DNA from: an uncultured Flavobacteriaceae bacterium
GTDB taxonomy: Bacteria > Bacteroidota > Bacteroidia > Flavobacteriales > Flavobacteriaceae
Direction of reading: 5' to 3'
Length of the DNA: 50,318 nt
NCBI GenBank assembly: GCA_913051755.1
Contig: CAJXBR010000004.1
Coordinates: 1 to 50,318, forward strand
Below the pieces are notes generated by a model. It was not told where the DNA came from. It ran no database searches and saw nothing but the letters and a program-made list of their open reading frames with translations. This document shows positions 8,957-18,317 of this stretch, piece after piece. The number at the start of each line of letters is the position of its first letter. Position 1 is the stretch's first letter. A program made the translations under genes and the position numbers.

Positions 8957-11435
8957 ATTACATCTCACACTCATTGGCGTTGTCGCCATTCTTGTTAGCT
9001 GCAAATCAAATAAACAACTTCCAACATTAGTCACGCTCGACTCTAACTGGTCTTTTCGTTCTGCCAACGCTTACGAGTGGCGCTCAGCAACTGTGCCAGG
9101 AAACATATATTCTGATCTGATAGATCATCAACTCATTGAAGATCCCTTTATTGGAGCAAATGAGACAACAGTGCAGTGGGTTGCTGATTCAACATGGGTC
9201 TATCAAACCAATTTTGATGTGCCAACAAGTACACTCAATAAAGAAAATATCCAACTTGAATTTGAGGGTCTTGACACCTATGCGAAGGTCTATTTGAATG
9301 ACAGTTTATTGATTTCAACCAATAATGCATTCAGGACTTTTAAGGTTCCTGTCAAGGACTTCCTAATGTCTCAAAACACACTGTCGATTCATTTTGCTCC
9401 AACACAAGTTAAAGAGGAAATTGAGAAAAATAAACTCGATTACACACTACCAGAGGGCAATCGTGTGTTTACGCGCAAGGCGCAGTTTCAATATGGTTGG
9501 GATTGGGGTCCGAAGCTAAATACCATGGGGATTTGGAAAGATATCACCTTGCAGGCGTGGGATGATTCTTCTATTGAAAATATCTTTTTACAAAAGGATT
9601 CCTATACGAATGAAAAAGCACAATTCACTGCTGTTGTAACACTGACAAGCCCGCCAAATCAGGCAAGTACAATTGAGGTGTTGGCCGATGGAAAAGAATT
9701 TTCTTTGGCAATACCTACATCAAGTACAATGGATAAATTCGAGGTTCCCGTCACTATTGAAAACCCCACATTCTGGTGGCCCCACAACCTTGGCGATCCA
9801 CACCTCTATCAGGTTGAGGTTCGATTGATCAAAAACAAAACGATAGTGGATGAGATCGTGTTACAGCATGGCATACGCAATGTTTCACTCATTGCTGAAG
9901 AGGATGAACATGGTCAGTCCTTTTATTTCAATATAAATGGGGAGGCTGTGTATATGAAAGGGGCAAATTATATTCCGCAACACAGTTTGCAGAATCGAGT
10001 CACAGATACTCATTATGAAAACTTACTCCAAGATGCTGTTGATGCCAATATGAATATGCTTCGTGTATGGGGTGGTGGTATTTATGAAAATGATATTTTC
10101 TATGAGATATGCGATGAACAAGGAATCCTTTTGTGGCAGGACTTTATGTATGCCTGTGCCATGTATCCAGGTGATGAAGAATTTTTGGAGAACGCCAAGC
10201 AAGAAGCAGAAGACCAACTCATACGTTTGCGAAATCACCCGAGTATTGTCTTGTGGTGTGGAAATAATGAAAACAATGAAGGTTGGCATAATTGGGGTTG
10301 GCAAGATGGCAAGACGCAAGCGCAGAAGGACAAAATATGGGGCGACTACTTAAAACTATTTGACAGTATTTTACCAGCAGAAGTAGCAAAACACACCCAA
10401 ATTGATTATTGGGAGAGTTCTCCGAAATATGGACGTGGGAATCCTAAGTATCAATTTGAGGGTGACGCTCATGATTGGTGGGTTTGGCATGATGCCTATC
10501 CATTTGAACATTTTGAAGACTATGTTCCACGCTTTATGAGTGAGTTTGGGTTTCAGTCTTTTCCGAGTCAAGAGGCGATGAAATTCATTAATCAATCAGA
10601 TGATATACAGATCGACACTGAGGGTATGAAATCACACCAAAAACATCATCGTGGGTATGCGCTGATTGATCTGTATATGGACAGGGATCATGTGGTAGCA
10701 GAAAATGATGAGGACTATGCCTACGTGAGTCAAGTGGTGCAGGCGCGTGGAATACGATTGGGAATTGAGGCCCACAGAAGAGCAAAGCCCTATAATATGG
10801 GTACTCTTTACTGGCAACTCAACGACTGTTGGCCCGGGATTTCATGGTCGAGTATCGATCATTTTGGCAATTGGAAAGCATTACATTATGAGGCAAAGAA
10901 GGCGTTTGAAAATATCCTTATTTCATTTAAGAGAGATGGAGATCAGGTTGATGTCTATATTGTCAATGACTTATTGAAAAATCTTGATGAAACGTTGGCA
11001 TTACAGCTGTATGACTTCAAGGGAAATGTATTATGGAGTTCCTCAAAAGAAGTAAAAGTTGGTTTGAATACCAGCGTCCTAGCTCAATCTTTTTTAGTTG
11101 AAAAAATGGGAAATCTGAACGGGAATGAGGTTATGTTAGAGGCTAAGTATGGGGAACATACCAACACTTACTTTTTTGAAAAAACAAAGAATTTAGCGTT
11201 GGGTGACGATGAAATTCACTTTGAAATCCAAAAAGTAGATAAAGGGTTTTCAATTGATCTCACTTCACCTGTATTGCAAAAAAATATCATGCTAATGGCT
11301 GATTCCAAAGGGCACTTTTCTGACAACTATTTTGATTTGAAAGCGAACAAAAAGAAAACAATACTGTTTCAAACTGCATCCACATCACCAGTAAGGATCA
11401 CTTATAAAAGTTTAAATCAACTCATAAAAGACTGA
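8949..11435 (+). CDS. GH2 beta-mannosidase lipoprotein
   Basis: The 828-residue protein has a lipoprotein signal (Cys18 in AILVSC), then a GH2 sugar-binding jelly roll, an immunoglobulin-like domain and a TIM barrel. The acid/base is Glu441 in WCGNNENNEGW and the nucleophile is Glu532 in FMSEFGFQSFPS. The CGNNE form and the QFQYGWDWGPKL segment are typical of beta-mannosidases rather than beta-galactosidases. The spacing of 91 residues between the two catalytic Glu is normal. It would hydrolyse the Man-beta-1,4-GlcNAc bond of an N-glycan core, or beta-manno-oligosaccharides. It is coupled to cutC and is followed by a strong terminator. Confidence 0.92.
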   Translation: MHKLHLTLIGVVAILVSCKSNKQLPTLVTLDSNWSFRSANAYEWRSATVPGNIYSDLIDHQLIEDPFIGANETTVQWVADSTWVYQTNFDVPTSTLNKENIQLEFEGLDTYAKVYLNDSLLISTNNAFRTFKVPVKDFLMSQNTLSIHFAPTQVKEEIEKNKLDYTLPEGNRVFTRKAQFQYGWDWGPKLNTMGIWKDITLQAWDDSSIENIFLQKDSYTNEKAQFTAVVTLTSPPNQASTIEVLADGKEFSLAIPTSSTMDKFEVPVTIENPTFWWPHNLGDPHLYQVEVRLIKNKTIVDEIVLQHGIRNVSLIAEEDEHGQSFYFNINGEAVYMKGANYIPQHSLQNRVTDTHYENLLQDAVDANMNMLRVWGGGIYENDIFYEICDEQGILLWQDFMYACAMYPGDEEFLENAKQEAEDQLIRLRNHPSIVLWCGNNENNEGWHNWGWQDGKTQAQKDKIWGDYLKLFDSILPAEVAKHTQIDYWESSPKYGRGNPKYQFEGDAHDWWVWHDAYPFEHFEDYVPRFMSEFGFQSFPSQEAMKFINQSDDIQIDTEGMKSHQKHHRGYALIDLYMDRDHVVAENDEDYAYVSQVVQARGIRLGIEAHRRAKPYNMGTLYWQLNDCWPGISWSSIDHFGNWKALHYEAKKAFENILISFKRDGDQVDVYIVNDLLKNLDETLALQLYDFKGNVLWSSSKEVKVGLNTSVLAQSFLVEKMGNLNGNEVMLEAKYGEHTNTYFFEKTKNLALGDDEIHFEIQKVDKGFSIDLTSPVLQKNIMLMADSKGHFSDNYFDLKANKKKTILFQTASTSPVRITYKSLNQLIKD

Positions 11436-11456
11436 GATTTGTTAAATAGTTGAGAA

Positions 11457-11488
11457 CAAAAAAAAGCCTGCAATTTGCAGGCTTTTTT
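11457..11488. terminator. Bidirectional rho-independent terminator
   Basis: GCCTGCA and TGCAGGC form a 7-bp GC-rich stem with a 3-base loop at 11466-11482. The stem is preceded by a run of A and followed by a run of T. It lies between the convergent GH2 and susD-like genes and can serve both strands. Confidence 0.92.
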
Positions 11489-11520
11489 CAAACTAACTAA
11501 ATATAAAAAACCTAATTAAA

Positions 11521-13230
11521 TTATTTTGCAAACCATAATTTTGTAGCCATATTATCAGGCCCTTGAATGGAAACAGCAGCACTTACATTATCACCATTTG
11601 TATTATACGTGTCAGATCCATATCTTAATCTCTGTGCCTGTCTACCATTCAAGTCCCCAGCAAAAGAGATAATGTCGTTATCATCGGATGTTATGACTGC
11701 TGCTGTAGGATAACCAGTATCTCTGACAATAGCCCAACTTTCGTATCCATTAGTGTAATTAACTAACCAACGTTGTGTTGCTATTTTCTCTAGTTTTTCT
11801 TCCATTGTACCAGATAAAGAACCCATGTCAGAAGATAAAAATTCTGCTGAAGGGGCTGTATCCCAAACAGCCATAGCTTTTTCTAAGCCTAATTGATAGT
11901 AAGTATTTGCATCTCCACTAGCAAGTCCCTTTACAATTGCTTCTGCTATCATAAAATGTGAATCAGCTGATGCCATTACAACTTCCGGGAATTGATCCTT
12001 TCCTTCATCGTTTCTAACTTGAGTTATGATATCTGCTGGCTCAGAAAACATTGTTCCTGGCATGTACCCTTTAAGCTTTGGGCTTATTCTTGAAGGCATG
12101 CCTACATAATTGGTGTTTTCTGGCATAGTGATAGTCAAATCAGTAGCTGTTTCTGTCCACGTATAATCTTGATCTTGGATAAGACCAGCAGCATCAAGTG
12201 AGCCTTTAACGAAATCAACATGAACATCGATCAAAGCAACACCTTCACCAGTCGTTGGCTTTGTTATTGTCATTGTTCCGCCTGTAGCAGGTTTAGTCAT
12301 CAAAGATAACCTTGGATCATCATAATCTTTCATTGCATTATTCAAAGCCTGAGAAACTCTCCAATCGCTACCTCCACCTCCAAATGTATAAACATCTCCA
12401 TAGCATGCAGCGGAAGAAGCACCCCATATATTTGTTTCAGCAGGAAAGCTTGCAAACATACCATCAACATTAGCCAACACACCGGATGCAATTGCTTCCG
12501 AAGCAGCAGTTGCAGAAAAATCTTCTCCTGCAGCTCCATGAGCTCTTAGTGCTAATCGTAACTTTAAACTGTTTGCCATTTGTTTCCAGTTTTGCATATT
12601 ACCACTAAATATTACATCATTTTCTGCAAGCTTCCCAAAACCACTACCAGCTTCTGTTTTATCGCCAATAATTTCTATTGCTTCATCAAGTTCAGCAATT
12701 ATTCCTTTGTATATGGTTAATTGGTCATCGAACTTAGGTAAAGCTATATCTGGATCAGATGCTTCTGAGTATGGGATCATTCCATAGGCATCTGTAAATT
12801 GTTGATAATAAATCCCTTTCATTATAAGCCCCAGAGCATAATACATTTCATCCTCTAAAGGGCCACCTTCATTAACATTATTCAAATATGAAGTTAAGAC
12901 AGTATTGTAACCCGATAGGTGGTTCCAACAACCAGCGTCTGACCAAAAGCTATTATATAACCATCCTAAATCGCCATCCCAACTAGATCCGGCCCATCCA
13001 TTTGATGATTGACCAGAAAATTGATCAACGTGTATTACATTTCCTAGCCAGCGAGGAAACATGTTACCTTTTAAAAGCCTTTGCTGAATTTCAGTAACAA
13101 AAAACTTCGCACTGATATCTTCAGTAGATAGTGCATCAGGTTGTGTGTTTATTTCATCGAAATCATCTGTACATGACAGAGCTGTTGCGATTAATAAACT
13201 AGTGCAGATTAATAATATTCTATTTTTCAT
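11521..13230 (-). CDS. SusD/RagB-family glycan-binding outer-membrane lipoprotein
   Basis: The 569-residue protein begins with a lipoprotein signal (Cys20 in IATALSC) followed by TDDFDEINTQPDAL, the usual start of the SusD-like_2 branch. The mature protein would be a helical, TPR-rich, surface-exposed lipoprotein that caps the SusC channel and helps capture oligosaccharides. It lies 17 bases downstream of the susC-like gene on the same strand, the standard susCD order. Its Trp-rich N-terminal segment (NGWAGSSWDGDLGWLYNSFW) could contribute aromatic sugar-binding surfaces, which is inference. The ligand cannot be assigned from sequence, but the surrounding enzymes suggest a mannose/GlcNAc glycan. 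Confidence 0.93.
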   Translation of the reverse strand: MKNRILLICTSLLIATALSCTDDFDEINTQPDALSTEDISAKFFVTEIQQRLLKGNMFPRWLGNVIHVDQFSGQSSNGWAGSSWDGDLGWLYNSFWSDAGCWNHLSGYNTVLTSYLNNVNEGGPLEDEMYYALGLIMKGIYYQQFTDAYGMIPYSEASDPDIALPKFDDQLTIYKGIIAELDEAIEIIGDKTEAGSGFGKLAENDVIFSGNMQNWKQMANSLKLRLALRAHGAAGEDFSATAASEAIASGVLANVDGMFASFPAETNIWGASSAACYGDVYTFGGGGSDWRVSQALNNAMKDYDDPRLSLMTKPATGGTMTITKPTTGEGVALIDVHVDFVKGSLDAAGLIQDQDYTWTETATDLTITMPENTNYVGMPSRISPKLKGYMPGTMFSEPADIITQVRNDEGKDQFPEVVMASADSHFMIAEAIVKGLASGDANTYYQLGLEKAMAVWDTAPSAEFLSSDMGSLSGTMEEKLEKIATQRWLVNYTNGYESWAIVRDTGYPTAAVITSDDNDIISFAGDLNGRQAQRLRYGSDTYNTNGDNVSAAVSIQGPDNMATKLWFAK

Positions 13231-13247
13231 TTTGTTATGTATTTATA

Positions 13248-16200
13248 TTAAAAATTCAATGTTAGATTTAGACCTAAACTTCTTAATGTTGGCATCGCAT
13301 TGTGAGACATACCTTGTGTACCAAATGATGTTCCCAGCACCATTTCAGGGTCTATATCATCAGCACTCTTAGATAAGAAAAATAAGTTTCTTCCTACCAA
13401 TTGAATGTTTGCGCTTTGAAGTCCAAATTTTTCAACACCAGAAATATTGTACCCTATTGAAAGTTCTCTTAATCTAATGTTGTCTTGATCAAAAATATAG
13501 TTCCCAGAAACGTTACCCATCGCTGTCCAGTATTCTTCTCCAGAAATGCGTTCTGTATTAGCAACTCCAGTTCCCGTATTAGTTCCGTTTACTAAAATTC
13601 CATCACGGTATTGAAGACTTCTTTTAGATACACCTTGTCTATCTAAATCAGCAGAGGTTTGTGAATAAATTTGACCGCCTACACGAGCATCTATTAAAAA
13701 ACTCATGGAGAAATCATTAAACCTTATTGTATTAGACCATCCAGCTAAGAAATCGGGTTCTGTATTTCCTAGTAGTTCTGTAGGAGCAGCAGATGCGGTG
13801 GGTATTCCACTGGCGTCAGTTTCACCAGTTAGAACTTTACCATAAATATCCCCAATACTTCCTCCTTCAGTAGCTTTTACAGCAATATTATTATCAGAAG
13901 AAGTGTTGTAAGTAAAGTTGTCCAATCCATCTGTTAAATCCTCAACTTTATTTTCATTTTTTGAATAAAAAAGAGAAGTATTCCAAACAAGATTATTTGA
14001 ATCCATCAAAGTTGCACCAAGTGCAATCTCCAAACCCTTATTGGACACTAAACCGATATTTGTTCTATTAAAAGTAAATCCTGTAGATGCTGCTACTGGG
14101 ACATCAAAAATTAAATCTTCTGTTTCGATATTGTAGAAGGTTACGTCTAAATTAAGTTTATTTCTAAGCATACTTAATTCTAATCCAAACTCGGAAGACG
14201 TTACTGTCTCAGGTTTTAAATCTGGATTAAATTTAATAGGTGAATTACTTAAAACTGTTAACCCAAGGTAACCTTGTCCAGGAACATTGTATGTTTGATT
14301 AAGCTGATATGGATCTGTATCGTTACCTACTTCTGCTAGACTAGCACGAACTTTAAATAAATTGAAAAAATTCTGTTCTGGATCAATAAACCTGTTAAGT
14401 ATAGCAGATAAACTCAAAGAACTGTATGCATAAGATCTATTATTTTCACTTAAAGTAGATGACCAGTCATTGCGAAGCGAACCATCAAGATATATGAAAT
14501 TATCATATGCTAAATTAACAGAACCATAAGCCGAATTTACTTTTTTAACGGCCAGTGGTGCTTCAACTGGTGAATTAACAGTCTTCAAGTTTGAAACAAA
14601 AAATTTCGTCGGAATTTTAAACTCGGAACCAAAAATCATCATGCCTTCGGAGCTTCTTTTAGATAAATTACCACCTAAATTAGCTATAACATTTAATTTT
14701 TCTGTAAATTGATGATTAGCAGTGAATAAAACTTCCGAGTTTAATTCCCCAAATTGACTTTCCTGAATCATCATTTGTCCATTATCTGAGTAGTGATGTC
14801 CAGGTTTTTTGACTTCTATGTCTCTAATGTTAGTTACATCAGCACCAACACGAATAAAAGCACTTAACCAATCCGTAAACTTATAATTTATTTTAGTGTA
14901 ACCTAAAAATCTATTTCTTCTTACAGAACTTTCATCATGTAGAGCCATCCAAAAAGGATTCCCAATTATGCCGTCTCCATAAGTAATAACTTTAAATTCT
15001 GAAGGAGTTCCAGGATTCTCCATTTGATAATTACGCATGTCATCAATAGCTACGTTTCTTGGCATTCTGTATAAATAACCAATGAGGCCTTGAGCTCCAA
15101 CTGAAGATGCTCTACCAGCTACTTCTTGAGTAAAATAGGTGGCCTTAGCGTCAAAGGTCAATCTATCAGAAAGATTTGTTATTGATCTTAAATTAAAGTT
15201 ATGACTTTCTAAATCAGACCCCTCAACAATTGACTCAGATGAGTTATTTGTATATGAAAATCGTGTTGATCCACTTTCTGATCCTTTATCGATTGATAGG
15301 GATGTTATTGATCTTACTCCAGTTCTAAAGAAATTCTCAACATTATTAGGCTTAGCACTATATGCTTTGTTAGATCCATCATAATATGGTTGTGAAGAAC
15401 CATCTAATCTACCACCCCAAGATAACTCAGACCAGCTTCCACTTGAACGAGCTAAATTTGGAGCGCCTAAGGATCCTTGCCCATACTGGTTTTGAAAATC
15501 TGGTAAAAACATAGGATTGTCAACATATAGGTTTGTTTTTAAAGTAACACCTAATCTATCAGACCTTGAACCTTTTTTAGTAGTAATAAGTATGACTCCA
15601 TTACCTGCTCTTGATCCGTAAAGTGCTGATGCTGCAGGTCCTTTGAGTACAGATATAGTTTCAACGTCATCAGGATTTATATCTGAAATACCCCCGCCAG
15701 CAATACTTGGTTCAAAACTTACCTGACCACCCCCATTATTGGAACCAGCTTCTCTTTGGCCACCATCATTACTAAGTGGTAGTGATGCATTAATTGGCAT
15801 ACCATCAACAACAATAAGCGCCTGAGAATTACCAGCTAAAGAATTGTTCCCTCTTATTGTAACTCTTGATCCAGAACCAAGAGATCCTGCAGCAGATACT
15901 TGAAGCCCTGCAACCTTACCTGTAAGAGAACTCGCAAGGTTATTATCCTTAATTGTATTTACATTATCGCCAGCAACTTCTGTGACTGCATATCCCAATG
16001 ATTTTTTCTCTCTTGAAATACCAAGGGCTGTGATTACAACCTCGTCAAGCAATTGATCTTCTTGTAGAACAAAATTAATTTGCAAAGAAGAATCTACAGC
16101 TGTCTCTTGTGTTGCATATCCGACAAAAGAGGCAACTAATATATCGCCAGCAGATACTTCAATACTAAAGTTACCATCAAAATCAGTCGTTGTACCAGTG

Positions 16201-16349
16201 TTTGTACTCTTAACTACAATCGTGGCACCAGGAAGTGGTCCATCAGCTGTTGTTACAGTTCCAGTAACTGTTTGCTGCGCGATCAAACTAACTGATGATA
16301 TCGCAAACAATGCTACTGCTAAAAAATTAAATAATATTTTCATAATCAT
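13248..16349 (-). CDS. SusC/RagA-family TonB-dependent outer-membrane transporter
   Basis: I place the start at the ATG complementary to 16347-16349 (MIMKILFNFLAV), with an alternative two codons later at 16343. Upstream codons would add an unlikely hydrophobic leader and cross the putative promoter. The protein has about 1033 residues: a signal peptide ending near SLIAQQ, a carboxypeptidase-D-like domain (TVTGTVTTADGPLPGATI), a TonB box region (LDEVVITALG), a plug domain (GKVAGLQVSAAGS, VTIRGNNSLAGNSQALIVVDGMP) and a beta barrel ending LRSLGLNLTLNF. It imports oligosaccharides across the outer membrane using TonB energy, together with the SusD-like partner. Its promoter region carries the same phased TGCAG box as the GH92 gene. 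Confidence 0.95.
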   Translation of the reverse strand: MIMKILFNFLAVALFAISSVSLIAQQTVTGTVTTADGPLPGATIVVKSTNTGTTTDFDGNFSIEVSAGDILVASFVGYATQETAVDSSLQINFVLQEDQLLDEVVITALGISREKKSLGYAVTEVAGDNVNTIKDNNLASSLTGKVAGLQVSAAGSLGSGSRVTIRGNNSLAGNSQALIVVDGMPINASLPLSNDGGQREAGSNNGGGQVSFEPSIAGGGISDINPDDVETISVLKGPAASALYGSRAGNGVILITTKKGSRSDRLGVTLKTNLYVDNPMFLPDFQNQYGQGSLGAPNLARSSGSWSELSWGGRLDGSSQPYYDGSNKAYSAKPNNVENFFRTGVRSITSLSIDKGSESGSTRFSYTNNSSESIVEGSDLESHNFNLRSITNLSDRLTFDAKATYFTQEVAGRASSVGAQGLIGYLYRMPRNVAIDDMRNYQMENPGTPSEFKVITYGDGIIGNPFWMALHDESSVRRNRFLGYTKINYKFTDWLSAFIRVGADVTNIRDIEVKKPGHHYSDNGQMMIQESQFGELNSEVLFTANHQFTEKLNVIANLGGNLSKRSSEGMMIFGSEFKIPTKFFVSNLKTVNSPVEAPLAVKKVNSAYGSVNLAYDNFIYLDGSLRNDWSSTLSENNRSYAYSSLSLSAILNRFIDPEQNFFNLFKVRASLAEVGNDTDPYQLNQTYNVPGQGYLGLTVLSNSPIKFNPDLKPETVTSSEFGLELSMLRNKLNLDVTFYNIETEDLIFDVPVAASTGFTFNRTNIGLVSNKGLEIALGATLMDSNNLVWNTSLFYSKNENKVEDLTDGLDNFTYNTSSDNNIAVKATEGGSIGDIYGKVLTGETDASGIPTASAAPTELLGNTEPDFLAGWSNTIRFNDFSMSFLIDARVGGQIYSQTSADLDRQGVSKRSLQYRDGILVNGTNTGTGVANTERISGEEYWTAMGNVSGNYIFDQDNIRLRELSIGYNISGVEKFGLQSANIQLVGRNLFFLSKSADDIDPEMVLGTSFGTQGMSHNAMPTLRSLGLNLTLNF

Positions 16350-16367
16350 TTCATTTTGGTTATGGAT

Positions 16368-16375
16368 CAAAAGTA
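16368..16375 (-). promoter_or_regulatory. Candidate -7 element for susC
   Basis: Read on the minus strand this is TACTTTTG, an exact TAnnTTTG match. It lies 18 bases before the preferred start codon and 29 bases after the phased repeat box. No good -33 TTTG is at the expected spacing. Confidence 0.4.
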
Positions 16376-16404
16376 GATATACCACAAACGACATGCTAAA
16401 AAAC

Positions 16405-16426
16405 AGATACTGCAATTTGACTGCAA
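16405..16426 (-). promoter_or_regulatory. Candidate operator, phased TGCAG repeat upstream of susC
   Basis: On the minus strand the box reads TTGCAGTCAAATTGCAG followed by TATCT. It has two TTGCAG units 11 bases apart, about one helical turn, so both fall on the same face of the DNA. It matches the GH92 upstream box at 20 of 22 positions and has nearly the same distance to a TAnnTTTG element. Confidence 0.6.
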
Positions 16427-16461
16427 AAGTTGGGAATATGGTAAAAAATAAGGGGTCTAGA

Positions 16462-18183
16462 TTAAATACTGAAAATAAATGCGTTTAGATCTTGGTTTTT
16501 TATCAAATTTAATTTTTTTGCCAATCGATAGCGCTGACTTTGAACTGTGCGCAATGAAATCCCAGAAATTTGAGCAATTTCATTGTTGCTCTTATTCATT
16601 TTTATGTATGCGATCAAACGTAAATCAACTTTTGACAATTTATAATTTTCATTGAGTTTTTTATAAAAATCTGGAAACACCTCAACAAACTTTTTGTCAA
16701 ACTCACTGTAGGCACTTTCTGAATTAATCAAAGATGAAATTTCTCTTTTCATGCGATTCACACGAGAGGCTGGAAGTTCCTCATCACCACCTAAGCTTTT
16801 TCTAAAGTTTTGAAGGTACTCGTTGCGTTGGATGATAAAATTAGTTTTGCTAAACAATTCTCTTTTCTTTGCATTGAGCTCCTCCTCAAATCGATTTCTC
16901 TCGAGTTCTAATCTTGTGCTTCTTTCGCGCTGTAAATTATTATTGATTCGGAGAATTATAACCAATAATATAAGTATGAGCGCAAATCCAGAAAATAAAA
17001 GCTGTGCTCGATTATACTTCATTTCACTCTCATTAATTTCAGCTTGTTTTTCAGATAACAAAATTATGTTCTCAACATTATCAAGCGACTTGTAAGGGTC
17101 AATTTGTGACTGTTTGCTGTAATATATTATCGAATCTTTAATAGATAAAACCTTATCGAATTTCCCTAAGCTTTGATACGTATTAACCATCGCCTTAAAG
17201 TTTCGAATCCGATTATCTCTGGCAACAAATTGATCAGGAGGACGACTAAATGAGGATTTTAAATTATCCTCTAGTATAGATTCAGCAAGCTCATAGTTAT
17301 TCAGTCCAATGTGACACTCCGCAATCGATACATTCAGTCTAGGTATTTCGTTTGCGAAAGATTCGACAAGTTTTTTTGCTTGCAAAAACAATTCTAAAGA
17401 CTCTGAATAACGTTGCTTATTTTTAAGGTAATCAGCATAGGTTGAAATGGCTCGTGAGAAACTAAGTTGAATTTCTGAATCACTTGAATAAGAGGGGTCA
17501 ACAGATTTTGTGTTAAAAACTTTCTCAGACAATTCTAAATAATTTAATGCATCATCTACCTTATCCTGCAATAAGTATAGATTGATAAACTGGGTATAAG
17601 ATCTGATGATGTCTGAAGGTTTATCAATTAATTGCCTCCGCGATAATATCTTTTTATAGTATTTGAGTGATTCCTCATAATCTCCTAAGTTATAGCTGAT
17701 CATCGCCAAATTTCCTTCAACAGTGTTGAGCCCAAAAAACTTATCTTCTTGATGTTTTATTTCATACAACTCAAAATTTTCGATTGCTTCATAATAATAA
17801 CTACTTGCCCTTTCATATTCTCCATAATTAAAATAAGAGTTTCCAAGGGTAACCAAAATCCAGGGTGGCTTGGAGATATGTTTAAACAATCTCTGATCAA
17901 TAGTTAAAGTTTCGAAAACCCTGAGTGCCTGAAATAAATAATCAAAGGATTCTTTTTCAAAATTAAGGTAGTACAAGGTCTCACCTATCAAATAATTTGT
18001 ATCATAAACATCCCAACTCAATTTATTAAAATCTGAAGTGGAAATTGCTTTATAACCATAATCAAGTGCTTTTTCAGGTTCTTTAATCTGATATTTTCGA
18101 ATGGAGTCGTTCAAGGAAGAAATCGATTGGCTGTGCAGGAGTTGCAAGCCAATGATAAATATTAAAACAAAAAATTTGTTCAT
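16462..18183 (-). CDS. Membrane-anchored TPR regulator with LuxR-type HTH
   Basis: The 573-residue protein has an N-terminal signal peptide (MNKFFVLIFIIGLQLLHSQS) and a long helical region with TPR-like repeats at about 45-330 (for example LAMISYNLGDYEESLKYYKK). A single transmembrane helix follows at about 392-411, then a charged coiled-coil-like stretch, and a C-terminal LuxR-type helix-turn-helix at about 530-560 (SNNEIAQISGISLRTVQSQR). The predicted topology puts the TPR sensor in the periplasm and the DNA-binding domain in the cytoplasm. Such proteins occur beside susCD genes in Flavobacteriia. It lies directly upstream of susC on the same strand and probably controls the locus. Its own upstream region carries a version of the phased repeat, suggesting autoregulation. 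Confidence 0.85.
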   Translation of the reverse strand: MNKFFVLIFIIGLQLLHSQSISSLNDSIRKYQIKEPEKALDYGYKAISTSDFNKLSWDVYDTNYLIGETLYYLNFEKESFDYLFQALRVFETLTIDQRLFKHISKPPWILVTLGNSYFNYGEYERASSYYYEAIENFELYEIKHQEDKFFGLNTVEGNLAMISYNLGDYEESLKYYKKILSRRQLIDKPSDIIRSYTQFINLYLLQDKVDDALNYLELSEKVFNTKSVDPSYSSDSEIQLSFSRAISTYADYLKNKQRYSESLELFLQAKKLVESFANEIPRLNVSIAECHIGLNNYELAESILEDNLKSSFSRPPDQFVARDNRIRNFKAMVNTYQSLGKFDKVLSIKDSIIYYSKQSQIDPYKSLDNVENIILLSEKQAEINESEMKYNRAQLLFSGFALILILLVIILRINNNLQRERSTRLELERNRFEEELNAKKRELFSKTNFIIQRNEYLQNFRKSLGGDEELPASRVNRMKREISSLINSESAYSEFDKKFVEVFPDFYKKLNENYKLSKVDLRLIAYIKMNKSNNEIAQISGISLRTVQSQRYRLAKKLNLIKNQDLNAFIFSI

Positions 18184-18224
18184 TCTAATCTCACTAAAGT
18201 TATTTACTCATAGCTAATGTACAA

Positions 18225-18245
18225 TAATACTGCAAAAAAATGCAA
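18225..18245 (-). promoter_or_regulatory. Variant phased TGCA repeat upstream of the TPR regulator
   Basis: On the minus strand this reads TTGCATTTTTTTGCAGTAT. Two TTGCA units lie 10 bases apart, and the second half, TTGCAGTAT, is identical to the second half of the susC box. It starts 62 bases before the ATG, comparable to 64 bases at GH92 and 77 at susC. The poly-T spacer makes it less certain than the other two sites. Confidence 0.45.
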
Positions 18246-18317
18246 ATTTAACATCATTGCTATTTTGGACTCATAATAAAACAGAGAAAAAATGACCTAA
18301 AAAACTTGTCTCGGTGT

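Noticed and set aside
10023..10353. Overlapping open frames on both strands inside the GH2 gene
   Set aside because: They show no recognisable domains and lie entirely within a conserved catalytic region.
8949..11435. GH2 protein as a beta-galactosidase
   Set aside because: CGNNE around the acid/base and the QYGWDWGPK block fit beta-mannosidase, and the neighbours process mannose.
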